From NCBI GenBank assembly GCA_027924585.1, contig BSBM01000636.1:3860001-3924000 (forward strand): 64,000 nucleotides of DNA, written 5' to 3'. Shown piece after piece: positions 1 through 10,374 of this stretch. Under the pieces are notes generated by a model that saw only the letters and a list, made by a program, of their open reading frames with translations, did no database searches and was not told the DNA's origin. Each line of letters begins with the position of its first letter. Position 1 is the stretch's first letter. Both the position numbers and the translations under genes were made by a program. Source of the stretch: Larix kaempferi (lineage: Eukaryota > Streptophyta > Pinopsida > Pinales > Pinaceae).

Positions 1-204
1 AAAGTTACCGACTTTTATAATTCTAGTCCACAGCTGTCATACATCTGTCGAAAGAGCCTCCTCCGATCAGGCTTAAAAGTTCTTATCAATGGTACGAGCT
101 TTTCTTTGCTACAAATTCTAGATTTTATGGAGCAGATCCCAAGATTCAAATAAGCAACAAGTTAAAATCGGATGCCAGAGTTCGGGTTTCAGTCTAAAGG
201 TTCA

Positions 205-425
205 TGTAGCGATGAACACAAGCTGCGATTTCTCCTTTATTGCATTCCCAAGCTTTGAATCAGCCACTGCTAATGTATCCCCCTTGCGTCGTTCATGAAG
301 AGACCTGCGTAATCCCTTGCTGGGTTTGTTATCAACAATCAGTGTAGCAGCGCTAAAAGCTTCTGCTGTATTCTCAAATTTGTTAAAAAAAAAACTCTTA
401 GTTTGACAACCACTTGAAAGCTCGC
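205..425 (-). pseudogene. NOP58: NOP58-like pseudogene fragment (N-terminal part)
   Basis: Minus-strand translation shows blocks close to the N-terminal region of NOP58, a box C/D snoRNP core protein that acts in the nucleolus in rRNA 2'-O-methylation. Recognised blocks are VVKL, then NKFENTAEAFSAATL, NKPSKGLR and TLAVADSKLGNAIKEK. These fit roughly residues 40-105 of a protein that is normally about 500-550 aa. VVKL and NKFENT lie in different frames, separated by a run of A residues near 388-397. After AIKEK the frame is lost again, with a CVH block in another frame, and then closed by a stop. The rest of NOP58 was not recognised on either side. It is a decayed fragment; whether it came from a retrocopy or a captured exon cannot be told here. 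Family recognition is from memory. Confidence 0.72.
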
Positions 426-449
426 GTTTCCTTGACAGCCAAGGCATTG

Positions 450-1330
450 AGATTGGTTGGCAATTGAGGCAGCCGATTTACAATTTTTGGTTGTATCGAG
501 TATTCGGCCATCGGCGGTCAATGTTTCTGATGCAGAGTTCCTTCAATTTCATGCCAAGCTCGCATTCAACGATGATCAACACGCAGCTGAGTTTTGTTTC
601 ACAACGCTGGAGTAATCGGGGTTTCACGCTTTTGGCGCCGAGTGTTTGATGCAGAAAAACAAAAAGTAAATGCCAATTGTTCCGATTTGATGAGTTAGCG
701 CAGTCAAGGTTAAGATCGAGCAGAGGCACTCCACGTTCATTGGCATCGGAATGCATCAGTTTCATAAACTTTTGTTGGCAGCCGAGCACACTGATAAAAT
801 CCGCGTTTTTTGTGATAACTGAAGACATCTCCCGTGCTGCCTGCTATCGTGGACTTTCTGGAGCACTTCGCGGCTAGTCAATGGTGTTTTTTCTATAGCG
901 TGGAGATGCCCTTCGATTCCGTGGTGGCCAACATGAGCACGATCTTATGGATCGAGTTTGGTCATTGCATCTTGTTAATACACGGAGGTTTCACTTTTTT
1001 ATTTATTTCCTGCTGTTAATAATGACAACGGTGTGCAAATAAGCGCCAAGAGCCACGCGATTTCCTTGAAGACGTGGCGACAGCTGGGTGTTGAGTTGAG
1101 TTCCACGCTGAGCTAGAATTCCACTAAGGTTTATGTGATGTTTATCATTAACTGACAGCTGCATGGCAACCAACTTCAGCCGAGCTCACAAACAGGTCAC
1201 GATATGGAGGTGTCACATGTTCATTTGGAAGCCGATTACATCTTGATTGAGTCGAGCTCTTGATCGACATCATATTTGGCTACGAGAGGGTTGGTGTGAT
1301 TAGCCGAAAGTGAAGTCCCTTTTTAGTTAC
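450..1330. other. No recognisable gene or repeat
   Basis: A minus-strand open frame of 116 codons lies at 478-828, but its translation matches no family I recognise and has no supporting context. Base composition is more balanced than in the AT-rich flanks. It might be further decayed sequence belonging with the neighbouring NOP58 fragment. I see no transposon termini here. Confidence 0.4.
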
Positions 1331-2661
1331 TATTTTATTCACTTTTAGTGATGAGTGGATCTACCATCTACCTCTTTGATTATTTTATTATTTTTATGTT
1401 TTCTTTTTGCAATAGTTAAAGAGCATTTGGCCTATAAAAGGAGGCCGCCTCCTTCAATGTAATGATGGAAAATTTTTGGGAGTTCTTCCCCAGACCTTAA
1501 TAAAAAAATATCATGATGGGACTCTTTGGATAAATGGGGAATTCTTTCGCTCTTTGTTTGCCATTTTTATTTGTATGCCATCTTTCATTTTGTCTGAGGC
1601 AATACCTCTCTTAGCTCTTTGCTTTCGATTCTTAAGCTGGGATCATCTGAATAGAAGGCCAACAATCTAGCACAACTTTATTTGACCCATGTTTTTCTCT
1701 TAAGTTTTGCGGCTTTCAGGTATGCTCTAGTGCAAGAGCTCTTAGTTGGTCACTACATTCATCTGGCAGCAAGGCCCTTTTAGAGCTCTCCTTTGACTCC
1801 ATTCGCCCGTCTCTGATACTGGCACTGGTCTTTCCCTGAGGATTGATCTTCCTTTCTTTTTCATCACCCATCTAAAACTATCTTTTGTTACTTCCGTTTC
1901 TCTAAGGAAGCCTCTTCCATTCACCTTGCCCATTACCGTACCTGCCTTAGCGATCCTATTTTAGGGATACCCCCCTAGTGTTGGAGAAGAGCCAACCTGA
2001 AGCGAAGAGGAGAGGAGTGTGGTGACATTGGCCTCTCTCCTGAGAGAGTTGTCATTCCAGCTGGTGTGTTGCATTTTGAGCTTTCAAACGACACACATGC
2101 CATTTCGGAGGACAACAACACCCATTGTTGTTGGTCCACCAGGGAAACCTATGATCATAGTATAGCTTCATTCCATTGCTACAAAGGTTTCATCAAGTTT
2201 TCTTCAGAGTTACAGAGTGTTCAATGCTAGGGTATCGGTGTTCTATAGTGGCTATGAGGGGTGTATTGCATATCTCTGGTTGTAGTTGGTATCAAGTGAT
2301 TCTGAGGACATATTTGGATACCCATTTTTCCACTTATTCAGGTATATGACATCAGATTAATCAATATTTCCTCTAATCAATCTCTTCCAGAAAGGTGGTG
2401 GACCTTTCTCTAGTGTCTACAGTGTTGATTTTCACGGATGTACATGGGATTGATATATTTAGTGTTTTCTAGATCTATTGATGGATTTGGATACCCATTT
2501 GGATCTACTTTCATCCCCCATGCTTGCATGTCAAATAATTCTCTCAGATTGGTATCTATAGGGGGATCATCCCTTCAATATTGATGAGCATACTGAGAAC
2601 TTCACGATCGTGCATGGGAACATTCTAGCCAATTTTTCCACAATGATTTGGTAATTTTGAG
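1331..2661 (+). other. Probable old LTR-like / promoter-bearing repeat, boundaries unknown
   Basis: This stretch has the same local layout as the better defined LTRs in the window: a TATA box (TATAAAAG, 1433-1440), a purine/pyrimidine dyad directly after it, and CAATGTAATG downstream. No coding region is recognisable. Neither end could be placed. It runs up to the CACCC target duplication of element A at 2662-2666 and resumes at 8828, so it predates that insertion. Confidence 0.35.
1433..1454 (+). promoter_or_regulatory. TATA box overlapping a perfect 8-bp dyad
   Basis: TATAAAAG at 1433-1440 is followed without a gap by AAGGAGGCCGCCTCCTT (1438-1454), a perfect inverted repeat of 8-bp arms around one C. 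The same TATA, AGGAGG, CCTCCT order is seen in the LTRs of A and E. Promoter function is inferred from layout only. Confidence 0.4.
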
Positions 2662-3654
2662 CACCCTGTTGCCGCTTAAAACACACTTGATCACGGGTAA
2701 GTCTCCCAACAGCTATTTGTGTTCTTGAGGGAAACTATGAGTTAAGAACCCAATGTCACCTCGGTCGTAAAATCCTCTGTTTAGACCACAACTCCTAAAG
2801 GTCAAGGGGGCTTGTCCCTACTTACTAAGTTTCTTTTTTATAGTTTGTTTTTTAGAGTTGTAAATTATCAAAATTTCAAATGACAGTCAAGCGTGCAATA
2901 ATGCAATCATTTTAATGACAATCAAACCTTTTACAATAAACCAATGGTGATTGCAAGAGAGAAATAAACAACTAAACAACAAGACTAGTGTCGTCTGTAC
3001 TCAAGCAGTGGAGTCACAACAATCAATTTATTAAATACTTTTCCAATAGCAATAGAATATTCACTTAACAAACATCACATTAGACATTTACTTACAGTAA
3101 ATAAACAAATTAATGACCCAGAGACGCGTATACAAGATTAGGCTCAAATGTGAAAATGTTTGTGAAGTAAAGAATTGTAAATAATTGTAACAATGTTGTG
3201 CAAGTGGTCCTGTAAGTTTTAGTTAATTTTAGGTCTCACTTAAACTTAGGGAATTAAGGTTTTGCTGCAAGAAAGCTAATCTACTCTATGTGTCTACCTC
3301 GAGAGACTATCTCTTTTGATTTGAGAGAGATTGCTAGGTGCTCAACCTGAGAACACAAAGTTCCCAACTAGCTCCACGGGTCAATCCCAAAACTTGTTGG
3401 GAGCTCAACTGGAGGACACAAAGTGCCATGAGGCTCCCCACAGCCTCTACCCCACTAGCTCCACAGGTCAAGTCTTTTTTTCTCAGCTCTAATTAAGATA
3501 TGTTTCTGAGTGCCTATTAGACTAGCCAACTCAAACCCTTGCCCTTTCTTGTCACCCAAGATCGGTCGAACCGGCGAGGGGAGAGTATACGGGGCAAGGA
3601 TCGGGGCTTAAGTTAAATTTTAATCCCTTAAGCAAAAATTAAAACAATACAAGC

Positions 3655-4056
3655 CAACACGATTTCACGAGGGAGGCAGAGCCTTCCCACTTGTGAGGTG
3701 CGGAAAAAATAAATTAAAGAAAATACTAAGAAAACAAAATGCAAGCTTCAACGATTTTGCATGGATGGGCAAAGCCTCTTCTCATGCAAGGTGTGGGCGA
3801 ATAAAATAACTTAAACAATAACTTGGAATTGAAATGAAAGCCTCAATGATTTGGCATGGACGGGCTAAGCCTCTTCTCATACAAGGCATGGGAAAAAGGA
3901 AAGTGCAATCCAACGCGATTTCACAAGGGAGGCAAAGCCTTCTCACTTGTGAGGTGCGAGCAAAAGTAAATGTGAGAAAATGAAAATACTAAACCCAAGC
4001 TACTTACAAAACCATGCAAGGGTGGCAAAGCCTCCTCTCTTGCATGCAACCGAAAG
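3655..4056 (-). repeat. Five tandem hairpin units in the A LTR (about 90-97 bp period)
   Basis: Units lie near 3660-3707, 3752-3800, 3848-3896, 3915-3960 and 4011-4052. On the transcribed strand each has a GGC, a 3-nt loop (TTT, TCT or TTA) and GCC at its apex, with outer arms that differ between units but stay largely self-complementary: CACAAG/CTTGTG, TTGCATG/CATGCAA and CATGCAAG/CTTGCATG. Homologous arrays sit in both E LTRs. This suggests selection or gene conversion acting on a folded RNA in the R/U5 part of the transcript. Confidence 0.65.
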
Positions 4057-4972
4057 CAAACTAACTAAGTGCTCAAAACTTGAAATGGAGTACAAGAAAT
4101 CAAGCCCAAGAGACTCTCTTGGGATTGTTACAATGATACAAAAATCAGCACTTGATGTTATGTAAGAAAAGAGGGAAAAGAGAGTGATTTTGACCGTTTT
4201 ATCCAAAGTGGCCGAAATGACAACTTGTGGAGGCCCTTTATGCTTGGAAATGTCTGAATTTGGGTAGAATAACCCTCTTGAAAATTGCAGACCTGCTAAA
4301 AATCAGCAAACAAAAGTTACAAAAACAAATGCCCAAAATCACTTTGGGACAATGTTAGTATATCATACAAAATGTACAATTTTTTTTGAAAATTTAAGAG
4401 TGAATTTTTGATGAGATAATAGCATGTAAACAATACTTGAAATCAAATTATGTATGAGAAACATATAGAAATTAAATGCAGAAAATTTTAGAGAGAATGG
4501 AAGAGAGAGTGCTCCTTTGCTCTTTCAATGTTTGGAGTGTGGGGTGTTCGTTGAAGGAATTTCACTCTCGAAGCCAAGTAACCTGCAACTTGTAAAATGT
4601 TTGCTACACACTAGAAAGAAATGTGAGTACCTAATGAAGAGCTAAGAAACCATAAACTTGTACAAGCATATGAAAATCTCAACTACTAAACAGGAAAATC
4701 ATAAGATTCTAGCAACACTACTAAAATCTTACCAAAGAAAAACACTTTGCTTGTTTGGCCTCCCAAGCAAGTGAAACTATGAATTGCACAAGCAAACCAC
4801 CATCAAAGAGAATCACCAACACCAAAACTCCTTCAAAAATTTTCTATTACCAAGCCAAATGGCTGAAAATTACAATGGCCCAAGAATGGGCAAGATGAGA
4901 GCAAAAGAATGAGAAAAATAGAAATGAAGCAAGAGCATGAGATATTCTAACCAAAATGAGGAGGAGGAGCCT

Positions 4973-4981
4973 CCTTAAATA
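4973..4981 (-). promoter_or_regulatory. TATA box of the A LTR
   Basis: TATTTAAGG on the minus strand, followed in transcript order by AGGAGG, a 2-base spacer and CCTCCT, then a TCATT block. Position and neighbours match the TATA boxes of the E LTRs (20641 and 26364). Confidence 0.6.
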
Positions 4982-6322
4982 AGAAAAGAGAGAGGGGAGA
5001 GTTCATTTGCATGAATGACATTTGTCACTTGGAGAGAAAGGGGGCCCATGGAGAGGGGTGCACTTCCTTGGGTTAAAATTAACAAACAATGGGGGGGGGG
5101 GAAAAAACCCCACTCATGTTTTATATTTCATTTCTAGGCCAAGGGGAAGGAATCATGAAGGTGGGACCCCCCCTTTTGGCTTATTTCAATTTATCTTATT
5201 TCCCATAGTGAGAGAGGGTTTCCCCCTTTTGGTGACAACTTCAAACCTGAAAAACACTTGCATGGGGGGTCCCTTTGGCCTTTAAGTTTACCTTAAGGAC
5301 ATAACATAAACTTTAGAAACTTAACTTGGCCACCCCAAGTGACTTTAGGCACTTTTCCAAAATTTGCCTTACTAATTATCTGCCAATTTTCATGATTTCC
5401 TTGATTGACTTAGGAAAATGTGTCCAAAACCTTAGCAAGACTTGTCCGAATGACTTCAAACTTTGCCCAAAGCTGTAGGGGGTTTCATGCCATTGATTTT
5501 GAGTACCCATATCCATATTTATGGGCATTAAGTGCCACTTATCCCTCTTTTACATTACAATTTTTTTTATGCTGAGGGACATTTTTTAATCACAAAAAAT
5601 AAAATAAAAACTATGTAAAACTTAATGAAATTCTGCAAGACTTTGGATAATGTCTAGCATGGTAATATAAAACATTTCTAGGCCCCAATCACCCCATGGA
5701 CTCGATCATTAAAACACCTTTCACCACTTTGGAGGTATTTTTTGAGTGAAAAACTTAAATAATTAAAATCGCTAAAAAGGAATTTTAATTATTTAAGTGA
5801 AAAAACACTCAATGAAAGGAATTCTCTAATGATAAAGTCTTAGGTGATTATGTTACACAAAACTAGACCCTTATGCTGACATATCCTTACAAAATCCCTC
5901 GTAGGGGTGTGGAAATTTCATGGAGAGAAGAAAAGAAGAAGAGTTGCCTCGCTTGAAATATTCATTATGTACTTATTTCTCATCTTCAAGGCACATTCAA
6001 CATGTGCATGGTACATCGTTGTCCAACTAGTCAATTTTGGTGGTCAACATTCTGGCTCCAACTGCGGGATGTGCGCTTGATCTGGTCTTCAGGCAAGGAG
6101 AGGATACGAGAACTCTATAATCTTTCGTTCTTATAATCTGTAAAAACATTTCAACTTGACAACAAAAACCTTAGTAGCACATGTTTCATTAAAATCCCAT
6201 GAACCATAAGTTGCTTTAGCTAACAAAATGTTATTATTCCTAAGTACATAAATAAATGCAGAAAGTAAATGCTCACTTTAAGGAGATTATTTTCCTACTC
6301 TAAGCATGATAAAATAAATATC

Positions 6323-7810
6323 TTAGGTAAAATCAAATATCCAATGCAACCACCTAAGCATTTTACCAACTTTAAAGTTTTTTGCCTTATCTTTGGTTAC
6401 CATCCGAAGTAAGGACATGCTTATCAAGAAATGCAAATCTGCGTGATAATCCAGAATGGGTGGGTCGGATGGGGAATCATAGGAATGAAAAATGCCAACA
6501 AATTGCTTCCCAAACTGATAGGTGCTCGCACAGGATTCTTCTATCCAAGCTTGGATAGGAGCAATATATACATGTGCACGATGAGGCGGATCAACCACTT
6601 CAACATAATGTTCCAAAGGGCTCTCATGCTGATAACTTTGTGTAGAAGACCCTAGATGCTCCAAATCATAAGGAACCTCTGCATGCGGAAATGATGGCCG
6701 AGATAGGTCTTCGTTTAACTGTATGCCATCTGATTCTTCATCACTGATACTGACATATGGATCAGACTGATCACAAATACCAACTGAATGCTCTTCCTTC
6801 ATACAAAGATTTCCCAATGCCCCAAGATCCATACTCTCTTCTCTAAAAACCTCATAGATAGGATCTTCAATAAAACCATCAAGAGACTCAATACTCCCTC
6901 CTTCTGACATGTCACCGACGGGATGAGTAAATAAACCTTCAAAATATTATGGTTCATCATTCTCCTCATCAGACATGTCATAGATTGGATCTTCCATGAA
7001 CATCCAAGAATTCTCATGAATAACCTTGTCAGACATAAGGGATTCCTTATCACTTGCATCATGCCCCCTGCTATACTTGTCCTCATCTTGATCACCGTCA
7101 TCTTCTTCGGAAAAAATGTCACAAGGCAGTAAACCTTCCAAACTATCATCATTATACGGAGAACAGGACGGAGTGTCATCACACGCATTACAGATTTTAT
7201 CATAAGTTTCGTTATAGGCTCCTCCTGTAATGGTTTCTTCTTGAGGTAGACCTGGGGTACAAGTGTGATCATCATTGTTGAAATAATCATGAAAGCATCC
7301 CCAATATTCAATATCCTATGTTACGGGGACATGAGGATAATCTTCAACAATGTTTGGACTTTGATAAACTTCTTTTGTAAGATCATTATTAATAGTGGGA
7401 GTCATGGCTTCTCTTAGCTTTTCTAGATAATCCAAACCTCTGGTTAAAACAGTTCTCATATCTTCTTCACCATTATACCAAGTCTTTAAAAATATATTAA
7501 TGAAATTTCCAAGGGACGTAATGCATTTATCAAGAAGACCATAATACCATATCCAAGCATCCCTCTTCAGAGTATTAGCAAATGCCTGCATCATAGTATC
7601 TTGATGAAGCATGTTGAGATCAAATTGTACCATTTTAATAAAAGATATGACATGCACAACAGCTGAATCACCATTTCCAAAAAACAGGGGAAGCTCGACA
7701 TACCCCTTCCCTAAGAGACAAGGCTCGTTGTTGGGAAAGCCCGGGATGCCTGAGAAATTTATGGGAGGATATGTACTGGAAATTTCATCTCTGGACTCTT
7801 CATCATCCAT
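6323..7810 (-). pseudogene. Gag-like single ORF of element A, broken by two stop codons
   Basis: One minus-strand frame runs from an ATG at 7810 (MDDE, the same start as E) to a stop at 6323-6325, 495 codons. It is interrupted only by stops at 7316-7318 and 6947-6949, with no frameshift. The N-terminal 150 residues resemble a Ty3/gypsy capsid domain: YPPINFSG, then helices with FANTLKRDAWIWYYGL and a FLKTWY block. The middle is acidic, with short repeats around PIYDM and PIYEV. The C-terminus has AWIEESC and ends RWLHWIFDFT. Capsid domains package element RNA into cytoplasmic particles. No zinc knuckle, protease or polymerase is present. E supplies the aligned copy: at the first stop E has an ordinary sense codon. 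The function of the C-terminal part is unknown. Confidence 0.75.
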
Positions 7811-7951
7811 AGTGGCTACTAGTAGTATACCTTGAATCAATCATGCATTTTGTACTGAACAATGAGCTTTAAAAACTTTACTATGTTGCATGGGCTCATC
7901 TACACACAAACAGTCTCAACAATTTTATAAGAAACAGGGTGTTATCCCTTC

Positions 7952-8061
7952 AGTGGAGTCGCCAAGTGAGAAGAAAAAATTTGCATTACAAATCTCTCAC
8001 TAAAAACTAATTTTTGCTTTTCTTTGTAAATTACAAAATACCAAAGTTCAGTGGAGTCGCC
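7952..8061 (-). promoter_or_regulatory. Paired leader motif GGCGACTCCACT in element A
   Basis: On the minus strand GGCGACTCCACT occurs at 8061-8050 and again at 7963-7952, both between the primer binding site and the gag-like ORF. The same paired motif is found in the leaders of E and B. Its place in the leader fits an RNA packaging or dimerisation signal, but that is inference. Confidence 0.55.
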
Positions 8062-8156
8062 AGATTAAAAATAAAGATCTACTCCAATCATTCATCAAAC
8101 AAAGCAAAAACAAAAAGGAGAAAACAAAAGTCGATTAACCAAGGACAAGAGACTTG

Positions 8157-8174
8157 TCCCCGGCAACGGCGCCA
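8157..8174 (-). promoter_or_regulatory. Primer binding site, tRNA-Asp type, element A
   Basis: The minus-strand sequence TGGCGCCGTTGCCGGGGA is complementary over all 18 positions to the 3' end of plant tRNA-Asp (GUC) with its CCA tail, as I remember that tRNA. It lies 4 nt inside the U5 end at 8179, the usual spacing. tRNA-Asp priming is typical of some plant Ty3/gypsy lineages, Athila among them. Confidence 0.88.
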
Positions 8175-8178
8175 AAAA

Positions 8179-8822
8179 TGTTGCCGCCTAAAACACACTT
8201 GATCACGGGTAAGTCTCCCAACCGCTATGTGTGTTGCTGAGGGAAACTATGAGTTAAGAACCCAATGTCACCTCGGTCCTAAACTTACAGGACCACTTGC
8301 ACAACATTGTTACAATTTTTTACTTCGCAAGCATTTTCACATTTGAGCTTAATCTTGTATACACATCTTTGGTTCATTAATTTGTTTATTTACTGTAAGT
8401 AAATGTCTAATGTGATGTTTGTTAAGTAAATATTCTATTGCTATTGGAAAAGTATTTGATAAATTGATTATTGTGACTCCATAGCCCGAGTAGAGACGAC
8501 ACTAGTCTAGTTGTTTAGTTGTTTATTTCTCTCTTGCGATCACCATTGGTTTATTGTAAAAGGTTTGCTTGTCATTAAAATCATTGCATTATTGCACGTT
8601 TGATTGTCATTTGAAATTTTGATAATTTACAATTCCCAAAAACAAACTATAAAAAGAAAATTAGTAAGTAGGGACAACCCCCCTTGACCTTTAGGAGTTG
8701 TGGTCTAAATGGAGGAGTTTAGGACCGAGGTGACATTGGGTTCTTAACTCATAGTTTCCCTCAAGAACACACATAGCGGTTGGGAGACTTACCCGTGATC
8801 AAGTGTGTTTTAGGTGGAAACA
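8179..8822. repeat. Fold-back U5 structure replacing the 5' LTR of A
   Basis: 8179 to about 8284 is the last 106 bp of U5 in minus orientation, matching 2667-2772. From about 8281 to 8822 the same U5 appears in plus orientation, matching the reverse complement of 2667-3215. The junction shares a short TAAA. The right end, TTTTAGG then GGAAACA, abuts the target duplication CACCC at 8823, so the fold-back is part of the integrated molecule and not a later rearrangement. Confidence 0.85.
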
Positions 8823-8948
8823 CACCCAATTGAATCTTCTAGCCATTTCGTCTCTCGTATACCAAAGCATTGTCCATCTTGAGGGTTTTCAAGGCACAAG
8901 GGGGTTTATACAGGCTTATTTTAGGCATATGGCATGTATTAATACTTA

Positions 8949-9332
8949 GCACTACTAAGGTTTTGATTTAAAAAATCCTAAGTTGTGTCTAATTTGTCAT
9001 AGAGATGTAAAAAGTGCATTTTTTGTTATGTTTCTCAGTTGAGATTGCACTTTATCATTTTATTGGGGAAATTACTACATTTTTCGTAACGGTCAATTTG
9101 TCGAGGTGGCATAGTGGCACACATGTGGCGGCATTTTGGAGCACTACTAAGGTTTTGATTTTAAAAATCCTAAGTTGTGTCTAATTTGTCATAGAGATGT
9201 AAAAAGAGCACTTTTTGTTATGTTTCTCAGTTGAGATTGCACTTTATCATTTTATTGGGGAGATTACTACATTTTTTGTAAGGGTCAATTTGTCGAGGTG
9301 GCATAGTGGCACACATGTGGAGGCATTTTGGT
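8949..9332. repeat. 192-bp tandem duplication (two copies)
   Basis: The block starting GCACTACTAAGGTTTTGATT occurs at 8949 and again at 9141, an offset of 192 bp, with few differences across the full length. The second copy ends near 9332. It is noncoding and lies upstream of a TATA-bearing LTR-like region, where duplicated U3 enhancer blocks are common. Confidence 0.75.
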
Positions 9333-10374
9333 GTGGTGTGGCACATTGGCACATATCTTGAGGTACCTTAGGACCTTCTAGCACTCGTCTCACCTCAAGA
9401 AAAAATTTCAACCCTCCATTTTTCCTTCTACACATGGATCGACCTCTCTTGGCATGGATTGAGGAAACCACCCATGGTATTTGGCACCTTATTTTATATT
9501 CTCCCTGGTTTTTTCTCACGGTATTGGAGAATACTCATGGTATTAGCATTTTTTATTATTATTTACAAGTCGAGTGTTGAATTTTCCCCACTAAGGCTGA
9601 ATGACTTGGCCTTTGGCATTAATTTTTGTTGTAAAAGGAGCGATCTAGACCAATGATCTAGCACATCCTCATCTTGATATCATCACACATTGTAACTACC
9701 TTCTTGACCACTTCTCTTGAGCAATTCACCCTCTTAGCCTATAAAAAAGAGGCTTGAGCTCATTGTAAAGGGTTGAAAAATATGGGAATGAAAGCATACT
9801 CTGCTGAAGCATTTGCTCTTATGTCTTAAGGCTCTTCTTGTTGGTGCATTGGTTCTTAGCTCTTCTCTTGGTGTCCAATGAATATATTCACGGGGTTTTA
9901 GGTAAATAATGGTAAATTTTACTTTGAGCTTAGTAAGGTAGAAGATAATTGCTGCAACCTTGTCTTTTATGAATTGATGTTGTTTTAGCTAATTAGATTG
10001 CTGAAATCTCTTTCTATTTATCACAACTTCATTCAGTAGGTATATTTACTAACCTTGTTGTAGTTTCTTGTTTTAGGAAAGATTGCTTTGCCTCTTGAAT
10101 TTTATAGGAGCCCTTCAAAGGTTGGAGTAGGAGATCTTTTGTTTTCCTTGGATAGCAAAGGAGAGAAATTGTTTTGTCCTCCACTCTCCCTTGGAGACTA
10201 CTCATCTACCATTTGGATTTGCTAATGACTCCATTTCCCAACAAATGTTTCTCTCAAGGCACTAGATCTAGGGTTTAGTAGTTGGTTTATATTTCATTTT
10301 CAAAGTTTCCTCCATATATCAAATTTCTAATCTTTTCTTTGACTTTTTAGGTACTTGGATTCATATTTTCAAAG
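9333..10374 (+). mobile_element. Older LTR-like region H, left part
   Basis: A TATA box (TATAAAAAA, 9740-9748) is followed by GAGGCTTGAGCTCATTGTAA, the same TATA then TCATTGTA layout as the LTRs in this window. There is no coding sequence. The region is interrupted by solo LTR C at 10380 and continues at 14921. Its ends, family and interior could not be identified, so the LTR call rests on promoter layout alone. Confidence 0.35.

Larger units (their letters stand above)
2667..6049 (-). repeat. 3' LTR of element A (3.38 kb)
   Basis: Read on the minus strand it begins TGTTGACCA at 6049, like the E LTRs at 19596 and 25304, and ends in the complement of TGTTGCCGC at 2667. It carries a TATA box (4973-4981) and, downstream of it in transcript order, five tandem hairpin units (about 3655-4056). 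An 11-base G run lies near 5091-5101. Its U5 matches the tail of the E LTRs, including the segment with AAGAACACACATAGCGG. Confidence 0.88.
2667..8822 (-). mobile_element. Element A: non-autonomous gag-only LTR retrotransposon with two U5 ends
   Basis: The insertion is flanked by a perfect 5-bp target duplication, CACCC at 2662-2666 and 8823-8827. It reads on the minus strand: PBS at 8157-8174, leader, one gag-like ORF (7810 to 6323) and a full 3' LTR (6049 to 2667). Where the 5' LTR should be there are only 644 bp: 106 bp of U5 in the correct orientation, then about 538 bp of U5 in the opposite orientation. Both outer ends of the insertion are therefore U5 ends: TGTTGCCGC at the left, and on the right TTTTAGG followed by GGAAACA. 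Same family as E. No pol domain was found in the 2.1-kb interior. Confidence 0.88.

Noticed and set aside
478-828. 116-codon minus-strand open frame next to the NOP58 fragment
   Set aside because: I tried to align it to later parts of NOP58; only a few residues fit and the order would be wrong. Not called as a gene.
2280-2310. TTGGTATCAAG as a possible initiator-Met primer site of a copia element
   Set aside because: Only the first eight bases fit the tRNA-iMet complement, and no LTR end (CA) stands directly before it.
5022-5285. 87-codon open frame across an 11-base G run
   Set aside because: Lies within the U3 of the A LTR on the non-sense strand and depends on a homopolymer; not a gene. 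A single G run is also not a G-quadruplex.
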